A stretch of 64,000 nucleotides of DNA from positions 248,001-312,000 of the forward strand of contig JADJFE010000030.1 of assembly GCA_016708725.1 (NCBI GenBank), read 5' to 3'. The translations under genes and the position numbers were made by a program. The stretch's first letter is position 1. Each line of letters opens with the position of its first letter. Under the pieces are notes generated by a model. The model made no database searches. It was not told the origin of the DNA and saw nothing but the letters and a program-made list of their open reading frames with translations. This stretch comes from Candidatus Aalborgicola bjergmarkensis. GTDB lineage: Bacteria > Pseudomonadota > Gammaproteobacteria > Burkholderiales > Burkholderiaceae_C. Positions 18,221-26,819 of the stretch are shown here, piece by piece.

Positions 18221-19329
18221 CGCACCAGGTTGGGGTGCGTTGTCGTGGTACTGGCCAGCGGCACATTTCTGCCGGTATGCGCCGAAGTTGACTCGACCCA
18301 GCGTCGGACGCGCTCTGCGTCAGCAATGCGGCTGAGTTTTCCGGCAGAGTCAAGGAATACCATGATGAGCTTGCGCCCGGCCACCTTGGCCTGCATGACC
18401 AGGCATTGCCCGGCCTCGGAGATGTAACCCGTTTTCTGTATACCAATATCCCAGGCAGGATTCTTTACCAGGCGGTTGGTATTGTTGTACTGTAAGGTGC
18501 GATTACCCACCGCAACCTGATGCCCGGTGGATGTCGATAACTCCCTGAGCGTTGCATTGCCATAGGCAAAACTCACCAGCGTGGCCAGATCCCGTGCACT
18601 GGATTGATTCTTGCTCGACAGTCCCGTAGGTTCAACGTAGCTGGTATCGTTCATTTTCAACGACTTGGCACGCTCGTTCATCAGGTTGACAAATACGGGC
18701 AGTCCACCGGGATAGGTGCGTCCCAGGGCATTGGCTGCACGGTTTTCGCTGGCCATCAACGCCAGATGGAGCAACTCTCCCCGGCTCAGTTCGGTTCCGA
18801 CACGCAATCTGGAGGTGCTGCCCTTCTCGGTATCCACGTCTTCCTGGGTGATGGTGATCATCTCGTTCATGGGCAGCCTGGATTCACTAATCAGTAGCCC
18901 GGTCATCAGTTTGGTGATGGAAGCAATCGGGAGGACGGCCGATTCGTTTTTCTTCAGCAGTACCTCGTGGGTGTCCTGGTCAACAACGAAGGCGACGCTG
19001 GACTTCAAAGCCAGGGCATCCGGTGCCGTATGCAAACCGGCGAGTTGTCCATAGGAGGGTTTCTGGGGGATGACCGCAACCGGTGCTGGTGCGGGCTTAC
19101 GCGCCACCTTTATCTTTTTCGGTGCAGCAGCATGTGCAATGCGTGTGGCCCGAACTTGTTGTTTACTGACTTGTTTATTAAGTTGTTTGCTGATTGGTTT
19201 ACTGACTGATTTACTGATATGTTTATTGTGCCTGGAGGACGCATGCGGTTTGGCAATTCCCTGTGCAGGCAGCAAGAAAAGGGATGACACAGCGGCAAGG
19301 ACGCCGAGGCGGAAAAAAAATTGTCTCAT
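18217..19329 (-). CDS. pbpG: D-alanyl-D-alanine endopeptidase/carboxypeptidase (PbpG-type, peptidase S11)
   Basis: Periplasmic serine D,D-peptidase trimming or cleaving peptidoglycan cross-links. 370 residues from the ATG at 19329, which opens a signal peptide (MRQFFFRLGVLAAVSSLFLL...AQGIA) after AGAGAC. A Lys/Ser/Gln-rich linker of about 60 residues follows, then the S11 domain: SxxK in ASITKLMT, SxN in ASENRAAN and KTG in IQKTGYISEAG. The linker is partly encoded by a 12-bp tandem repeat. An upstream in-frame start at 19452 would bury the signal peptide and is rejected. Confidence 0.92.
   Translation of the reverse strand: MRQFFFRLGVLAAVSSLFLLPAQGIAKPHASSRHNKHISKSVSKPISKQLNKQVSKQQVRATRIAHAAAPKKIKVARKPAPAPVAVIPQKPSYGQLAGLHTAPDALALKSSVAFVVDQDTHEVLLKKNESAVLPIASITKLMTGLLISESRLPMNEMITITQEDVDTEKGSTSRLRVGTELSRGELLHLALMASENRAANALGRTYPGGLPVFVNLMNERAKSLKMNDTSYVEPTGLSSKNQSSARDLATLVSFAYGNATLRELSTSTGHQVAVGNRTLQYNNTNRLVKNPAWDIGIQKTGYISEAGQCLVMQAKVAGRKLIMVFLDSAGKLSRIADAERVRRWVESTSAHTGRNVPLASTTTTHPNLVR
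19159..19230. repeat. Six tandem 12-bp units inside the PbpG-type gene
   Basis: Plus-strand units are TTGTTTACTGAC, TTGTTTATTAAG, TTGTTTGCTGAT, TGGTTTACTGAC, TGATTTACTGAT and ATGTTTATTGTG. On the coding (minus) strand they give four-residue repeats of the type (N/K)K-x-(I/V)-S-K in the linker just after the signal peptide. The stretch is clearly more AT-rich than the rest of the gene. Confidence 0.85.
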
Positions 19330-19518
19330 AGTCTCTTTCAACGATGCAAGCAGGCAAGTGGCTGAAGCCCCGACTTCGATGGATGAAGGGGTGCTGCCGG
19401 GACTGAGAATGATTTCAGCAAGCTTCCGGCAACCAGTGCGGAGTGTAAACAAAAAAGCTACAAACCTGCGGGTGTTTGCGCATCCAAAAGAGGGAAAGAG
19501 ACTGTCTTGAAGGGGCTA

Positions 19519-19541
19519 ACCAAGGTTGACGCGACCTTGGT
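19519..19541. other. Perfect 8-bp inverted repeat (hairpin) downstream of the phasin-like gene
   Basis: ACCAAGGT, seven-base loop, ACCTTGGT. It lies 22 bp after the stop of the minus-strand phasin-like gene. No T-run follows on either strand, so it is not a standard Rho-independent terminator; it could be an RNA-stabilising hairpin or an operator. The rest of 19330-19562 shows nothing recognisable. Confidence 0.5.
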
Positions 19542-19562
19542 AGCGTGCGAAAGCGCACCAGA

Positions 19563-20162
19563 TCACGGCATCGACGCGGGTCTTTGCCGTGATTGGCTGA
19601 TCACTGGTTGATTATTCAGCTTGGTGGTGGCGGTGGCAGTACGTGCACGCACCACCTTCTTGGCGACCGAGCGTTTGGCTGCCGCCGTCTTTGCTTTGGG
19701 TTTTTTGCCAGCAATCTTGTCGGCCAACACACTGGATTGGGCTTCAAGTTTAACGGCTGCCTTGGTTGCGGCCTGGGCAGCAGGTACCGCAGCGCTCGCC
19801 AGAGAACTCAGGGCTGTGACACCGGTTGATTGCTCGAAACGTTCTGCATTGGCTGCGACTTGTTCCAGACTTTTCTCTACCAGTTCCACGGCCTTGTCAA
19901 TCACCAGGTTGGCGTTGTCAGAGGTCTTTTCGACACTCATAGTGTAATAAGCGGTCAGCTTCTTTTCGGCAGCAACGGCATCGGTACGCACCTTGTCGCT
20001 CAGACGCGGACCAGCCATGTCAAGCGCGGCGACGAAACTCTGGTCCACGAAGAGCATGATGCGTTCGTTGCCCACGCGGTAGGCGTTGATCACATTTTTG
20101 GCGGTTTTGCCATACGATTCGATCAACTCATTGGTAAGGGTTGTCAGTTTTTGTTCAGCCAT
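19563..20162 (-). CDS. Phasin-like protein with Lys/Ala-rich tail
   Basis: 199 residues. Residues 1-130 are predicted helical and amphipathic (LTTLTNELIESYGKTAKNV..., VEKSLEQVAANAERFEQ), resembling the phasin family that coats polyhydroxyalkanoate granules. From about residue 150 the chain is basic and low in complexity (GKKPKAKTAAAKRSVAKKV), like the histone H1-type tails of some betaproteobacterial PHA-associated proteins. There is no signal peptide. Start ATG at 20162. The gene is real, judging by composition and length; the phasin assignment is an impression from pattern. Confidence 0.6.
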   Translation of the reverse strand: MAEQKLTTLTNELIESYGKTAKNVINAYRVGNERIMLFVDQSFVAALDMAGPRLSDKVRTDAVAAEKKLTAYYTMSVEKTSDNANLVIDKAVELVEKSLEQVAANAERFEQSTGVTALSSLASAAVPAAQAATKAAVKLEAQSSVLADKIAGKKPKAKTAAAKRSVAKKVVRARTATATTKLNNQPVISQSRQRPASMP

Positions 20163-20335
20163 GAAGAATTCTCCGGTAAAAATTGAAAGCTGGGTTGCCG
20201 GGCTGAATTCTCTGGGTTCGCCCTAGTATGAACACCTTATTTCCGGATTTTTTCCTAGGTGTGTGCATCTAGGCCTCACGCAAACTGCCCGACAATACGC
20301 AGCCTCTTCGCTCCCCATTCAAGGAATTTTTGTTC

Positions 20336-21613
20336 ATGAAAATCGAAACCATTGCCGTGCATGGCGGCTACACCCCGGACCCCACCACCAAGGCTGTTGC
20401 CGTGCCGATCTACCAGACCGTGGCCTACGCTTTTGACAACACGCAGCACGGCGCCGACCTGTTCGACCTCAAGGTGGCGGGCAATATCTACAGCCGCATC
20501 ATGAATCCGACCAATGGTGTGCTCGAAGCACGCCTGGCCGCGCTGGAAGGCGGCATTGGCGCGCTGGCAGTAGCTTCCGGCATGGCGGCCATCACCTATG
20601 CGATCCAGACCATTGCCGAGTCCGGCGACAACATCGTGTCCAGCTCCACACTGTATGGCGGCACGTACAACCTCTTTGCCCATACATTTCCGCAAATGGG
20701 TATTTCCGCGCGTTTTGCCGACGCCGCCAACCCGGCATCGTTTGCGCCGCTGATCGATGCGCGCACCAAGGCCATTTATTGCGAATCGGTCGGCAATCCG
20801 CTGGGCAATGTGACTGACCTGGCCGCGCTGGCTGCCGTGGCGCACGCGCACGGCATACCGTTGATTGTGGACAACACGGTGCCCAGCCCCTATTTGTGCC
20901 GTCCGTTCGAACATGGCGCCGACATCGTGGTGCATTCGCTGACCAAATACCTGGGCGGCCACGGCACCAGCATCGGCGGCGTGATCGTCGATTCGGGCAA
21001 ATTCCCTTGGGGCAAGCACAAGGAACGCTTCAAACGCCTGAACGAGCCGGATGTGAGCTACCACGGCGTGGTCTATACCGAAGCGCTGGGCGCCGCCGCC
21101 TACATTGGCCGCGCGCGCGTGGTGCCGCTGCGCAACATGGGCGCTGCGCTCTCGCCGATGAATGCCTTTCAGATTTTGCAAGGTATTGAAACCCTGGCGT
21201 TGCGCATGGACCGCATCTGCGCCAATGCAGTCAAAGTGGCGCGTTACCTGCAGGGCCACCCCAAGGTAAGCTGGATCAACTATGCGGGCCTGCCCGACCA
21301 CCCCGACCATGCGCTGGTGCAAAAATACATGGATGGACGCGCTTCGGGCATTATCAGTTTTGGCCTCAAGTCGGCGGACAGTCTGCAAGCGGGCGCGCGC
21401 TTTCAGGATGCGCTGCAACTCTTCACGCGGCTGGTCAACATTGGTGACGCGAAGTCTCTGGCCTGCCACCCGGCCAGCACCACGCACCGCCAGCTCAATG
21501 CCGCCGAGCTGGAAAAGGCTGGCGTCAAGCCTGACATGGTGCGCCTGTCTATCGGTATCGAGCACATTGATGACTTGATTGCCGACCTGGAGCAGTCGCT
21601 GGCCGCAGTCTGA
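20336..21613 (+). CDS. metY: O-acetylhomoserine sulfhydrylase / aminocarboxypropyltransferase (Cys/Met metabolism PLP enzyme)
   Basis: PLP-dependent enzyme of the MetC/MetB/MetY family, most likely making homocysteine from O-acetylhomoserine and sulfide. 425 residues, the longer MetY length rather than the roughly 385 of MetB/MetC. Features: ETIAVHGGYTPDPTTKAVAVP at the start, NIYSRIMNPTNGVLE, ASGMAAITYAIQTIAESGD, and the PLP lysine in HSLTKYLGGHGTSIGGV. The ATG at 20336 has AAGGA eleven bases upstream. Substrate choice within the family cannot be fixed from sequence alone. Confidence 0.9.
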   Translation: MKIETIAVHGGYTPDPTTKAVAVPIYQTVAYAFDNTQHGADLFDLKVAGNIYSRIMNPTNGVLEARLAALEGGIGALAVASGMAAITYAIQTIAESGDNIVSSSTLYGGTYNLFAHTFPQMGISARFADAANPASFAPLIDARTKAIYCESVGNPLGNVTDLAALAAVAHAHGIPLIVDNTVPSPYLCRPFEHGADIVVHSLTKYLGGHGTSIGGVIVDSGKFPWGKHKERFKRLNEPDVSYHGVVYTEALGAAAYIGRARVVPLRNMGAALSPMNAFQILQGIETLALRMDRICANAVKVARYLQGHPKVSWINYAGLPDHPDHALVQKYMDGRASGIISFGLKSADSLQAGARFQDALQLFTRLVNIGDAKSLACHPASTTHRQLNAAELEKAGVKPDMVRLSIGIEHIDDLIADLEQSLAAV

Positions 21614-21627
21614 CGCAGCTAGACAAC

Positions 21628-22566
21628 ATGAGCATTCAGTGGTTCCCCGGTCACATGCACCTGACGCGCCAGGCAATTGCCGAGCGTGTCAAAGGAGTGG
21701 ATGTGGTGATTGAGCTACTGGATGCGCGCTTGCCTGGCTCCAGTGCCAACCCCTTGCTGTTGCAACTCACCAAGGGCAAACCGGCGCTCAAGGTTTTGAA
21801 TAAACAAGATATGGCTGACCCCGTGCGCACCGCCCTGTGGTTGGCGCACTACAACGCTTTACCGGGTACGCGCGCGCTGGAGCTGGATGCCAGCATGGCC
21901 GCACCGGCCAAACGCCTGATTGCCGCCTGTTTCGAGCTGGCGCCCCACCGGGGCCGCATGAGCAAACCCATGCGGGTGCTGATCTGCGGCATTCCCAATG
22001 TGGGTAAATCGACCTTGATCAATACCCTCAAGGGCCAACGCGCCACGGCGACGGGTGATGAAGCCGGTATCACCAAGCAAGAACAGCGCATTGTGCTGCA
22101 GGATGGTTTTTACCTGTTCGACACGCCTGGCGTGCTGTGGCCGCGCATCATCGTTGCCCAAAGTGGCTACAACCTGGCAGCCAGCGGCGCCGTGGGCCGC
22201 AATGCTTTTGACGAAGAGGAAGTCGCGCTGGAGTTGCTGGCCTATCTACGCCAGCACTATGCCGCTGAACTGGCGGCGCGCTACGCACTGGAACCCGCTA
22301 CGGTGTCCACCCAGAGCGAGGACCACTTGCTGGAAACCATTGGCCGCGCACGCGGTGCCTTGCAAAGCGGTGGCCGCGTCAACCTGCAAAAAGCTGCCGA
22401 GATGGTGCTCAAGGATTTTCGCCAGACGGCCATAGGTCGCATCACACTCGAAACCCCGGATGAATTTGCGCGCTGGCTGGCAGAGGGCAAAAAACTGGAT
22501 GCCGAGCGCCAGCTCAGGAAAGAGGCGTTGGCTCTGAACCAGGCACAGCGGCGCGGGAAAAACTGA
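21628..22566 (+). CDS. ylqF: Ribosome biogenesis GTPase YlqF/RbgA
   Basis: Circularly permuted GTPase involved in late 50S subunit assembly. 312 residues with the motif order G4 (NKQD near residue 54), G1 (GIPNVGKSTLINTL near residue 118), G3 (DTPG near residue 167), which is the mark of the permuted YlqF/YawG group. The N-terminus MSIQWFPGHMHLTRQAI is the conserved family start. The C-terminal part is helical. It is 14 nt after metY on the same strand. Confidence 0.94.
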   Translation: MSIQWFPGHMHLTRQAIAERVKGVDVVIELLDARLPGSSANPLLLQLTKGKPALKVLNKQDMADPVRTALWLAHYNALPGTRALELDASMAAPAKRLIAACFELAPHRGRMSKPMRVLICGIPNVGKSTLINTLKGQRATATGDEAGITKQEQRIVLQDGFYLFDTPGVLWPRIIVAQSGYNLAASGAVGRNAFDEEEVALELLAYLRQHYAAELAARYALEPATVSTQSEDHLLETIGRARGALQSGGRVNLQKAAEMVLKDFRQTAIGRITLETPDEFARWLAEGKKLDAERQLRKEALALNQAQRRGKN

Positions 22567-22658
22567 AGCAACGGTAAAACTTGGCTTCCCCACAAAGTAC
22601 CAAGCGTGCTGCCTTGCTTTACGTGGGAAGCCGTCTGTGGCGCTATCTCTACAAAAAA

Positions 22659-22840
22659 CAGAGCTTCTCCCGCTTATCCCATAAGGCGTACAGCCCGATT
22701 TGCCTTGAATTTTTCCCTTCAAAACGGGTCAAGGCGATGCCAGCAAGCGCCATGAGGGGCAAAACTAGCCGTTTTCGGGTATTTTTACATGGCAAATCGG
22801 GCTGTAAGCCCCGTATGACGTGCGGGAGTAGCTATTGAAG
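22659..22840. repeat. Palindromic interspersed element, locus 1 (inverted REP-like arms)
   Basis: Two arms of about 46 bp in inverted orientation (22659-22704 and 22791-22840), each reading GGCAAATCGGGCTGTA-x-GCC at the inner side and ending in GGGAG-x-AGCT at the outer side. The 86-bp centre contains AAAACGGG and CCGTTTT, again inverted. The same element recurs at 23951 and 25253. There is no gene in 22567-22867. Confidence 0.75.
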
Positions 22841-22867
22841 AAATAGCAATATCAGCCCGATTCGCCT

Positions 22868-23902
22868 TTAGTGCCGGGCGTCAAAGAAAACTTCTTCCAG
22901 GGTAGCGGCATCCAGCACACGATCCAGCCAGACTTCCAGCAGTTCCGCGCGGGCATTGGCAATTCTCTCCACGGCACTGGCAGGCAGGGCGCCAAAACGC
23001 CTGACCAACAGTTTTTGCAAGGCCAGGGCTTCGCCTTGCTGCACACCCTGCTGCATGCCTTGCTGGATGCCCTGCTGGACACCTTCTTGCTGGCCTTCTT
23101 GCCAACCCAACTGCCGACCCTTTTCAATGCCGATGCGTTCCACGCTTGATACGTATGCCATTCGTTGCTCCTGCTCCATGGTTTCAACATTCTGCCATAG
23201 CTGCCTGGATAGGAAGTCTGGCAAGTGCATCATCCAGTCGATGACAAAAAACAAGTCGATGATGCGCTGCTTGTCCCAGCCCCGGCGGTAGAGCAGTTGC
23301 ACCAGTTTCCACTTGGCATCGAACCGCGCTTGTGGATTGTGCCGGGTGGCCTGGGTTTGCAGATGCGCCAGTGTCACCAGTGCGAACGGGTTCGGATCCT
23401 CCTGCAACTCGGCTTCACGCCCGGCGTAGTCCATCAATTTGGCAACCGGAAAACGAATGCCCACCTGGCACCCCAGCGCCTCAAAGCCAAACTCGCTGGG
23501 TCTCCAGTTCGGACTCTCGTCAGCCAGAATCACCAGGCTGGCAACGGGGCAGTCGAAGCGGTCGTAGATGCGGTAGTTGTAGGTGAATACGCGCTTAGGC
23601 AAACTGCCATCGCGCTGGCCCTGGACTTCGACATGGGTGTAAATCCAGCGTTCACCGCCGCTTTTGAGGGTCACGCGCACCAGGCAGTCGGCAAAGCGTT
23701 TGCCCAGCTCGGCATCGCGCACCACCTGGCGCAGCTCGGTGTTCTTGAATTCAAAACCCTGGCTCCAGTCGATCTGGGCGTATAGGTCGGGAAAGTAGTA
23801 CGCCATAAATTCCGGGAAAGCATGCTCCAGCATATCTTTCCAGGGGCTGTCGTAGTCATCCGTGGCGGCGCTGGTGGTGGGTGTGTCGGTTTCGTGCTGC
23901 AT
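22868..23902 (-). CDS. Rpn-type PD-(D/E)XK nuclease / putative transposase-like protein, copy 1 (intact)
   Basis: 344 residues from the ATG at 23902 (MQHETDTPTTS). The N-terminal half is a PDDEXK-like domain: SPWKDMLEHAFPEFMAYYFP, DCLVRVTLKSGG and HVEVQGQRD (the E-x-Q variant typical of recombination-promoting nucleases). The C-terminal part has the repetitive QQGIQQGMQQGVQQG segment followed by a DUF4351-like helical end (LQKLLVRRFGALP...). Rpn proteins are known to cut DNA and promote RecA-independent recombination. The gene is flanked by palindromic elements and tandemly duplicated. Confidence 0.85.
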   Translation of the reverse strand: MQHETDTPTTSAATDDYDSPWKDMLEHAFPEFMAYYFPDLYAQIDWSQGFEFKNTELRQVVRDAELGKRFADCLVRVTLKSGGERWIYTHVEVQGQRDGSLPKRVFTYNYRIYDRFDCPVASLVILADESPNWRPSEFGFEALGCQVGIRFPVAKLMDYAGREAELQEDPNPFALVTLAHLQTQATRHNPQARFDAKWKLVQLLYRRGWDKQRIIDLFFVIDWMMHLPDFLSRQLWQNVETMEQEQRMAYVSSVERIGIEKGRQLGWQEGQQEGVQQGIQQGMQQGVQQGEALALQKLLVRRFGALPASAVERIANARAELLEVWLDRVLDAATLEEVFFDARH

Positions 23903-23950
23903 GGCCGTGATGGTAGCGCAAAGGGTGCGGCATACATTCACTTTAAAATA

Positions 23951-24130
23951 TATAGCTGCACCCGCTTGCTGTATAAGCGCTGCAGCTTGATTTTCATTGG
24001 ATTTTGCCCTTCAAAACGGGTCAAGGCGATGCCAGCAAGCGCCATGAGGGGTAAAACTAGCCGTTTTCGGGTATTTTTACATGGCAAATCGGGCTGTAAT
24101 CCCCGTATGACGGGCGGGAGTCGCTATTTA
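23951..24130. repeat. Palindromic interspersed element, locus 2
   Basis: Same element as at 22659. The left arm is diverged (TATAGCTGCACCCGCTTGC...), while the centre (CCCTTCAAAACGGGTCAAGG...) and right arm (GGCAAATCGGGCTGTAATCC...) are nearly identical to locus 1. It separates the two rpn copies. Confidence 0.75.
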
Positions 24131-24159
24131 AGAAATAGCAATATCAGCCCGGTTCGCCT

Positions 24160-25204
24160 TTAGTGCCGGGCGTCAAAGAAAACTTCTTCCAGGGAAGCGG
24201 CATCCAGCACACGATCCAGCCAGACTTCCAGCAGCTCCGCGCGGGCATTGGCAATTTGCTCCACGGCACTGGCAGGCAGGGCACCAAAACGCCTGACCAA
24301 CAGTTTTTGCAAGGCCAGGGCTTCGCCTTGCTGCACACCCTGCTGCATGCCTTGCTGCACGCCTTGCTGGATGCCCTGCTGGACACCTTCTTGCTGGCCT
24401 TCTTGCCAACCCAACTGCCGACCCTTTTCAATGCCGATTCGTTCCACGCTTGATACGTATGCCATTCGTTGCTCCTGCTCCATGGTTTCAACATTCTGCC
24501 ATAGCTGCCTGGATAGGAAGTCTGGCAAGTGCATCATCCAGTCGATGACAAAAACAAGTCGATGATGCGCTGCTTGTCCCAGCCCGGCGGTAGAGCAGTT
24601 GTACCAGTTTCCATTTGGCATCGAATTGTGCTTGTGGATTGTGTTGGGTGGCCTGGGTTTGCAGATGCGTTAGTGTCACCAGTGCGAACGGGTTCGGATC
24701 CTCCTGCAACTCGGCTTCACGCCCGGCGTAGTCCATCAGTTTGGCAACCGGAAAACGAATGCCCACCTGGCACCCCAGCGCCTCAAAGCCAAACTCGCTG
24801 GGTCTCCAGTTCGGACTCTCGTCAGCCAGAATCACCAGGCTGGCAACGGGGCAGTCGAAGCGGTCGTAGATGCGGTAGTTGTAGGTGAATACGCGCTTAG
24901 GCAAACTGCCATCGCGCTGGCCCTGGACTTCGACATGGGTGTAAATCCAGCGTTCACCGCCGCTTTTGAGGGTCACGCGCACCAGGCAGTCGGCAAAGCG
25001 TTTGCCCAGCTCGGCATCGCGCACCACCTGGCGCAGCTCGGTGTTCTTGAATTCAAAACCCTGGCTCCAGTCGATCTGGGCGTATAGGTCGGGAAAGTAG
25101 TACGCCATAAATTCCGGGAAAGCATGCTCCAGCATATCTTTCCAGGGGCTGTCGTAGTCATCCGTGGCGGCGCTGGTAGTGGGTGTGTCGGTTTCGTGCT
25201 GCAT
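24160..25204 (-). pseudogene. Rpn-type nuclease gene, copy 2, frameshifted
   Basis: Nearly identical to the intact copy at 22868-23902 but with two one-base deletions against it: one in the C-run of the codons for YRRGWDK (near 24586) and one in the A-run of the codons for DLFFVIDW (near 24551). The reading frame is lost after QLLYRR and resumes at FVIDWMMHLPDF. The catalytic domain (DCLVRV, HVEVQGQ) lies before the break, so a truncated product of about 240 residues could still be made. The C-terminal repeat has one more QQGV unit than copy 1. Confidence 0.88.
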
Positions 25205-25252
25205 GGTTGTGATGGTAGCGCAAAGGGTGTGGCAACCATTCACTGCAAAATA

Positions 25253-25432
25253 TATAGCTGTACCCGCTTGCTGTATAAGCGTTGCAGCTTGATTTTCATT
25301 GGATTTTGCCCTTCAAAACGGGTCAAGGCGATGCCAGCAACCGCCATTAGGCATCAAAACGGGCTGTTTTTGGGTGTTTTTGCATGGTAAATCGGGCTGT
25401 AAGCCTTATGGAGTAAGCGGGTGCAGCTATTG
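25253..25432. repeat. Palindromic interspersed element, locus 3
   Basis: Third copy of the element at 22659 and 23951. The left arm matches locus 2 closely; the right half is more diverged (TAAATCGGGCTGTAAGCCTTATGG...AAGCGGGTGCAGCTATTG). It marks the end of the tandem duplication, 47 bp before the mutT stop. Confidence 0.7.
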
Positions 25433-25478
25433 TATAAGGAGCGTTTTATGTCCCGCTTGCAGTGGGAAACCCAAAACT

Positions 25479-25934
25479 TCATTGTGCAGCGGCTTCATCC
25501 GCCAGCCACTGCAGCACGGGCAATGCCCCTGGCAACACCGGCTGCACCTGCACGGGCAACAACTCCCAGGAAAAAGATTGCTGCTCGCGCATCTGCAAGA
25601 CGCCAGACCAGGCAAACACCTTGCAAAAGTGCAGCCGTACCAGCGCATGGGGGTAGTCCACCATCTGCTCGCGCCAGCGCTGCGGGATGGCGATGTCGAG
25701 TCCGATTTCTTCGTGCAGTTCGCGCGCCAGTGCCTGCTCCACGCTTTCACCGACTTCCAGCTTGCCGCCAGGAAACTCCCAATAGCCAGCGTAAGGTTTA
25801 CCCTCTGGGCGCGAGGTCAATAAAAAACGGCCATCGGCACGCACCAGGACCCCGACAGCCACATCAACCACACTGCGGCTGTGTGCTTCGAACCTTGGGG
25901 CACTGGCGTCGGCCACCAGAATCTGGCGGTTCAT
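25479..25934 (-). CDS. mutT: Nudix hydrolase, MutT-type (8-oxo-dGTP diphosphatase)
   Basis: 151 residues with a full Nudix box, GGKLEVGESVEQALARELHEEIG near residues 56-78 in the form G-x5-E-x7-REUxEExGU (shown here in pieces: GGKLEVGESVEQ, then ALARELHEEIG). The start VVDVAVGVLVRADGRFLLTSRPEGK and the WEFPGGK motif are typical of MutT, which removes 8-oxo-dGTP from the nucleotide pool. It overlaps the DUF815 ATPase gene by 4 nt (ATGA) and is probably co-transcribed with it. Confidence 0.88.
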   Translation of the reverse strand: MNRQILVADASAPRFEAHSRSVVDVAVGVLVRADGRFLLTSRPEGKPYAGYWEFPGGKLEVGESVEQALARELHEEIGLDIAIPQRWREQMVDYPHALVRLHFCKVFAWSGVLQMREQQSFSWELLPVQVQPVLPGALPVLQWLADEAAAQ

Positions 25935-26815
25935 GGCGCGTGGCGCCCGGCGAAATCGCGCGCAAATTGCCAGGCCACCCGGCCACTGCGCGAGCCGCGC
26001 TCCAACGCCCAGACCAGCGCCTCGGGACGGGCCGCGTCAATCAAAGCCGGGGTCACGCCCAAGGCCCGCAGCCATTGCGTAACGATCTGCAGATACTCCT
26101 CCTGATTGAAGGGGTAAAAGCTGACCCACAGGCCGAAACGCTCGGACAGCGATATTTTTTCTTCCACCACCTCACCCGGATGCACCTCGCCCTCGGTACT
26201 GTGCGTGTAGCTGAGGTTCTCTGTCATGTATTCGGGCATGAGGTGGCGGCGGTTGCTGGTGGCATAAATCAGCACATTGGGGCTTGCCGCTGCCACCGAG
26301 CCATCCAGCACGGACTTGAGTGCCTTGTACCCCGGCTCGTTGGACTCAAAGCTCAGATCGTCACAAAAGACGACAAATTTTTCCGGCCTGCTGACCACCA
26401 GCTCCACAATGTCGGGCAAATCCACCAATTCGTCCTTGTCCACCTCGATCAAACGCAAACCCTGCGCCGCATAGGCATGCAGACAGGCGCGGATCAGCGA
26501 CGACTTGCCGGTGCCGCGTGCCCCGGTAAGCAAGACATTGTTAGCCGGCAAGCCCTGGACAAACTGCCCGGTATTGCGTTGGATTTTTTCTTTCTGGGAG
26601 TCGATTTCTTTCAGATCATCCAGGCCAATGGCACCAACATGCATGATCGGGGCGATAACACCCTGACCATGGCGGCCCCGGCGGTAGCGAAACGCAATGG
26701 AGCGGCTCCAGTCAGGCTGCTCCAGGCCATGTGGCAAAGCGGCTTCGATGCGCTCCATCAGGCGCTCGGCGCGCGCCAGAAATAGCTGCATACGCTCCTG
26801 CATGGCTTCAGGCAC
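25931..26815 (-). CDS. DUF815-family AAA ATPase
   Basis: 294 residues. Walker A is LTGARGTGKSSLIRACL near residue 97, Walker B VVFCDDLSFE near residue 148, and a sensor-like IYATSNRRHLMPEYM follows, all characteristic of DUF815 P-loop ATPases. No membrane segment. The cellular role of the family is not established as far as I know. It lies between mutT (4-nt overlap) and argJ (4-nt gap) on one strand. Confidence 0.9.
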   Translation of the reverse strand: MPEAMQERMQLFLARAERLMERIEAALPHGLEQPDWSRSIAFRYRRGRHGQGVIAPIMHVGAIGLDDLKEIDSQKEKIQRNTGQFVQGLPANNVLLTGARGTGKSSLIRACLHAYAAQGLRLIEVDKDELVDLPDIVELVVSRPEKFVVFCDDLSFESNEPGYKALKSVLDGSVAAASPNVLIYATSNRRHLMPEYMTENLSYTHSTEGEVHPGEVVEEKISLSERFGLWVSFYPFNQEEYLQIVTQWLRALGVTPALIDAARPEALVWALERGSRSGRVAWQFARDFAGRHAP

Positions 26816-26819
26816 GGTA

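Larger units (their letters stand above)
22715..25308. repeat. Tandem duplication of palindromic element plus Rpn-type gene
   Basis: Unit A (22715-24006, 1292 bp) and unit B (24007-25308, 1302 bp) are nearly identical over their whole length. The 10-bp difference is accounted for by one extra 12-bp QQG-coding unit in B and two single-base deletions in B. A third copy of the palindromic element follows at 25253-25432, so the order is element-rpn-element-rpn-element. Confidence 0.9.

Noticed and set aside
19519..19541. Rho-independent terminator of the phasin-like gene
   Set aside because: The stem is perfect but no T-run follows on either strand.
20200..20335. SAM-type riboswitch in front of metY
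   Set aside because: CCTAGGTGTGTGCATCTAGG gives a short inverted repeat, but there is no conserved riboswitch core.
20276..21676. 466-codon open frame on the minus strand opposite metY
   Set aside because: metY has all motifs and a good start; the antisense frame has no recognisable domain.
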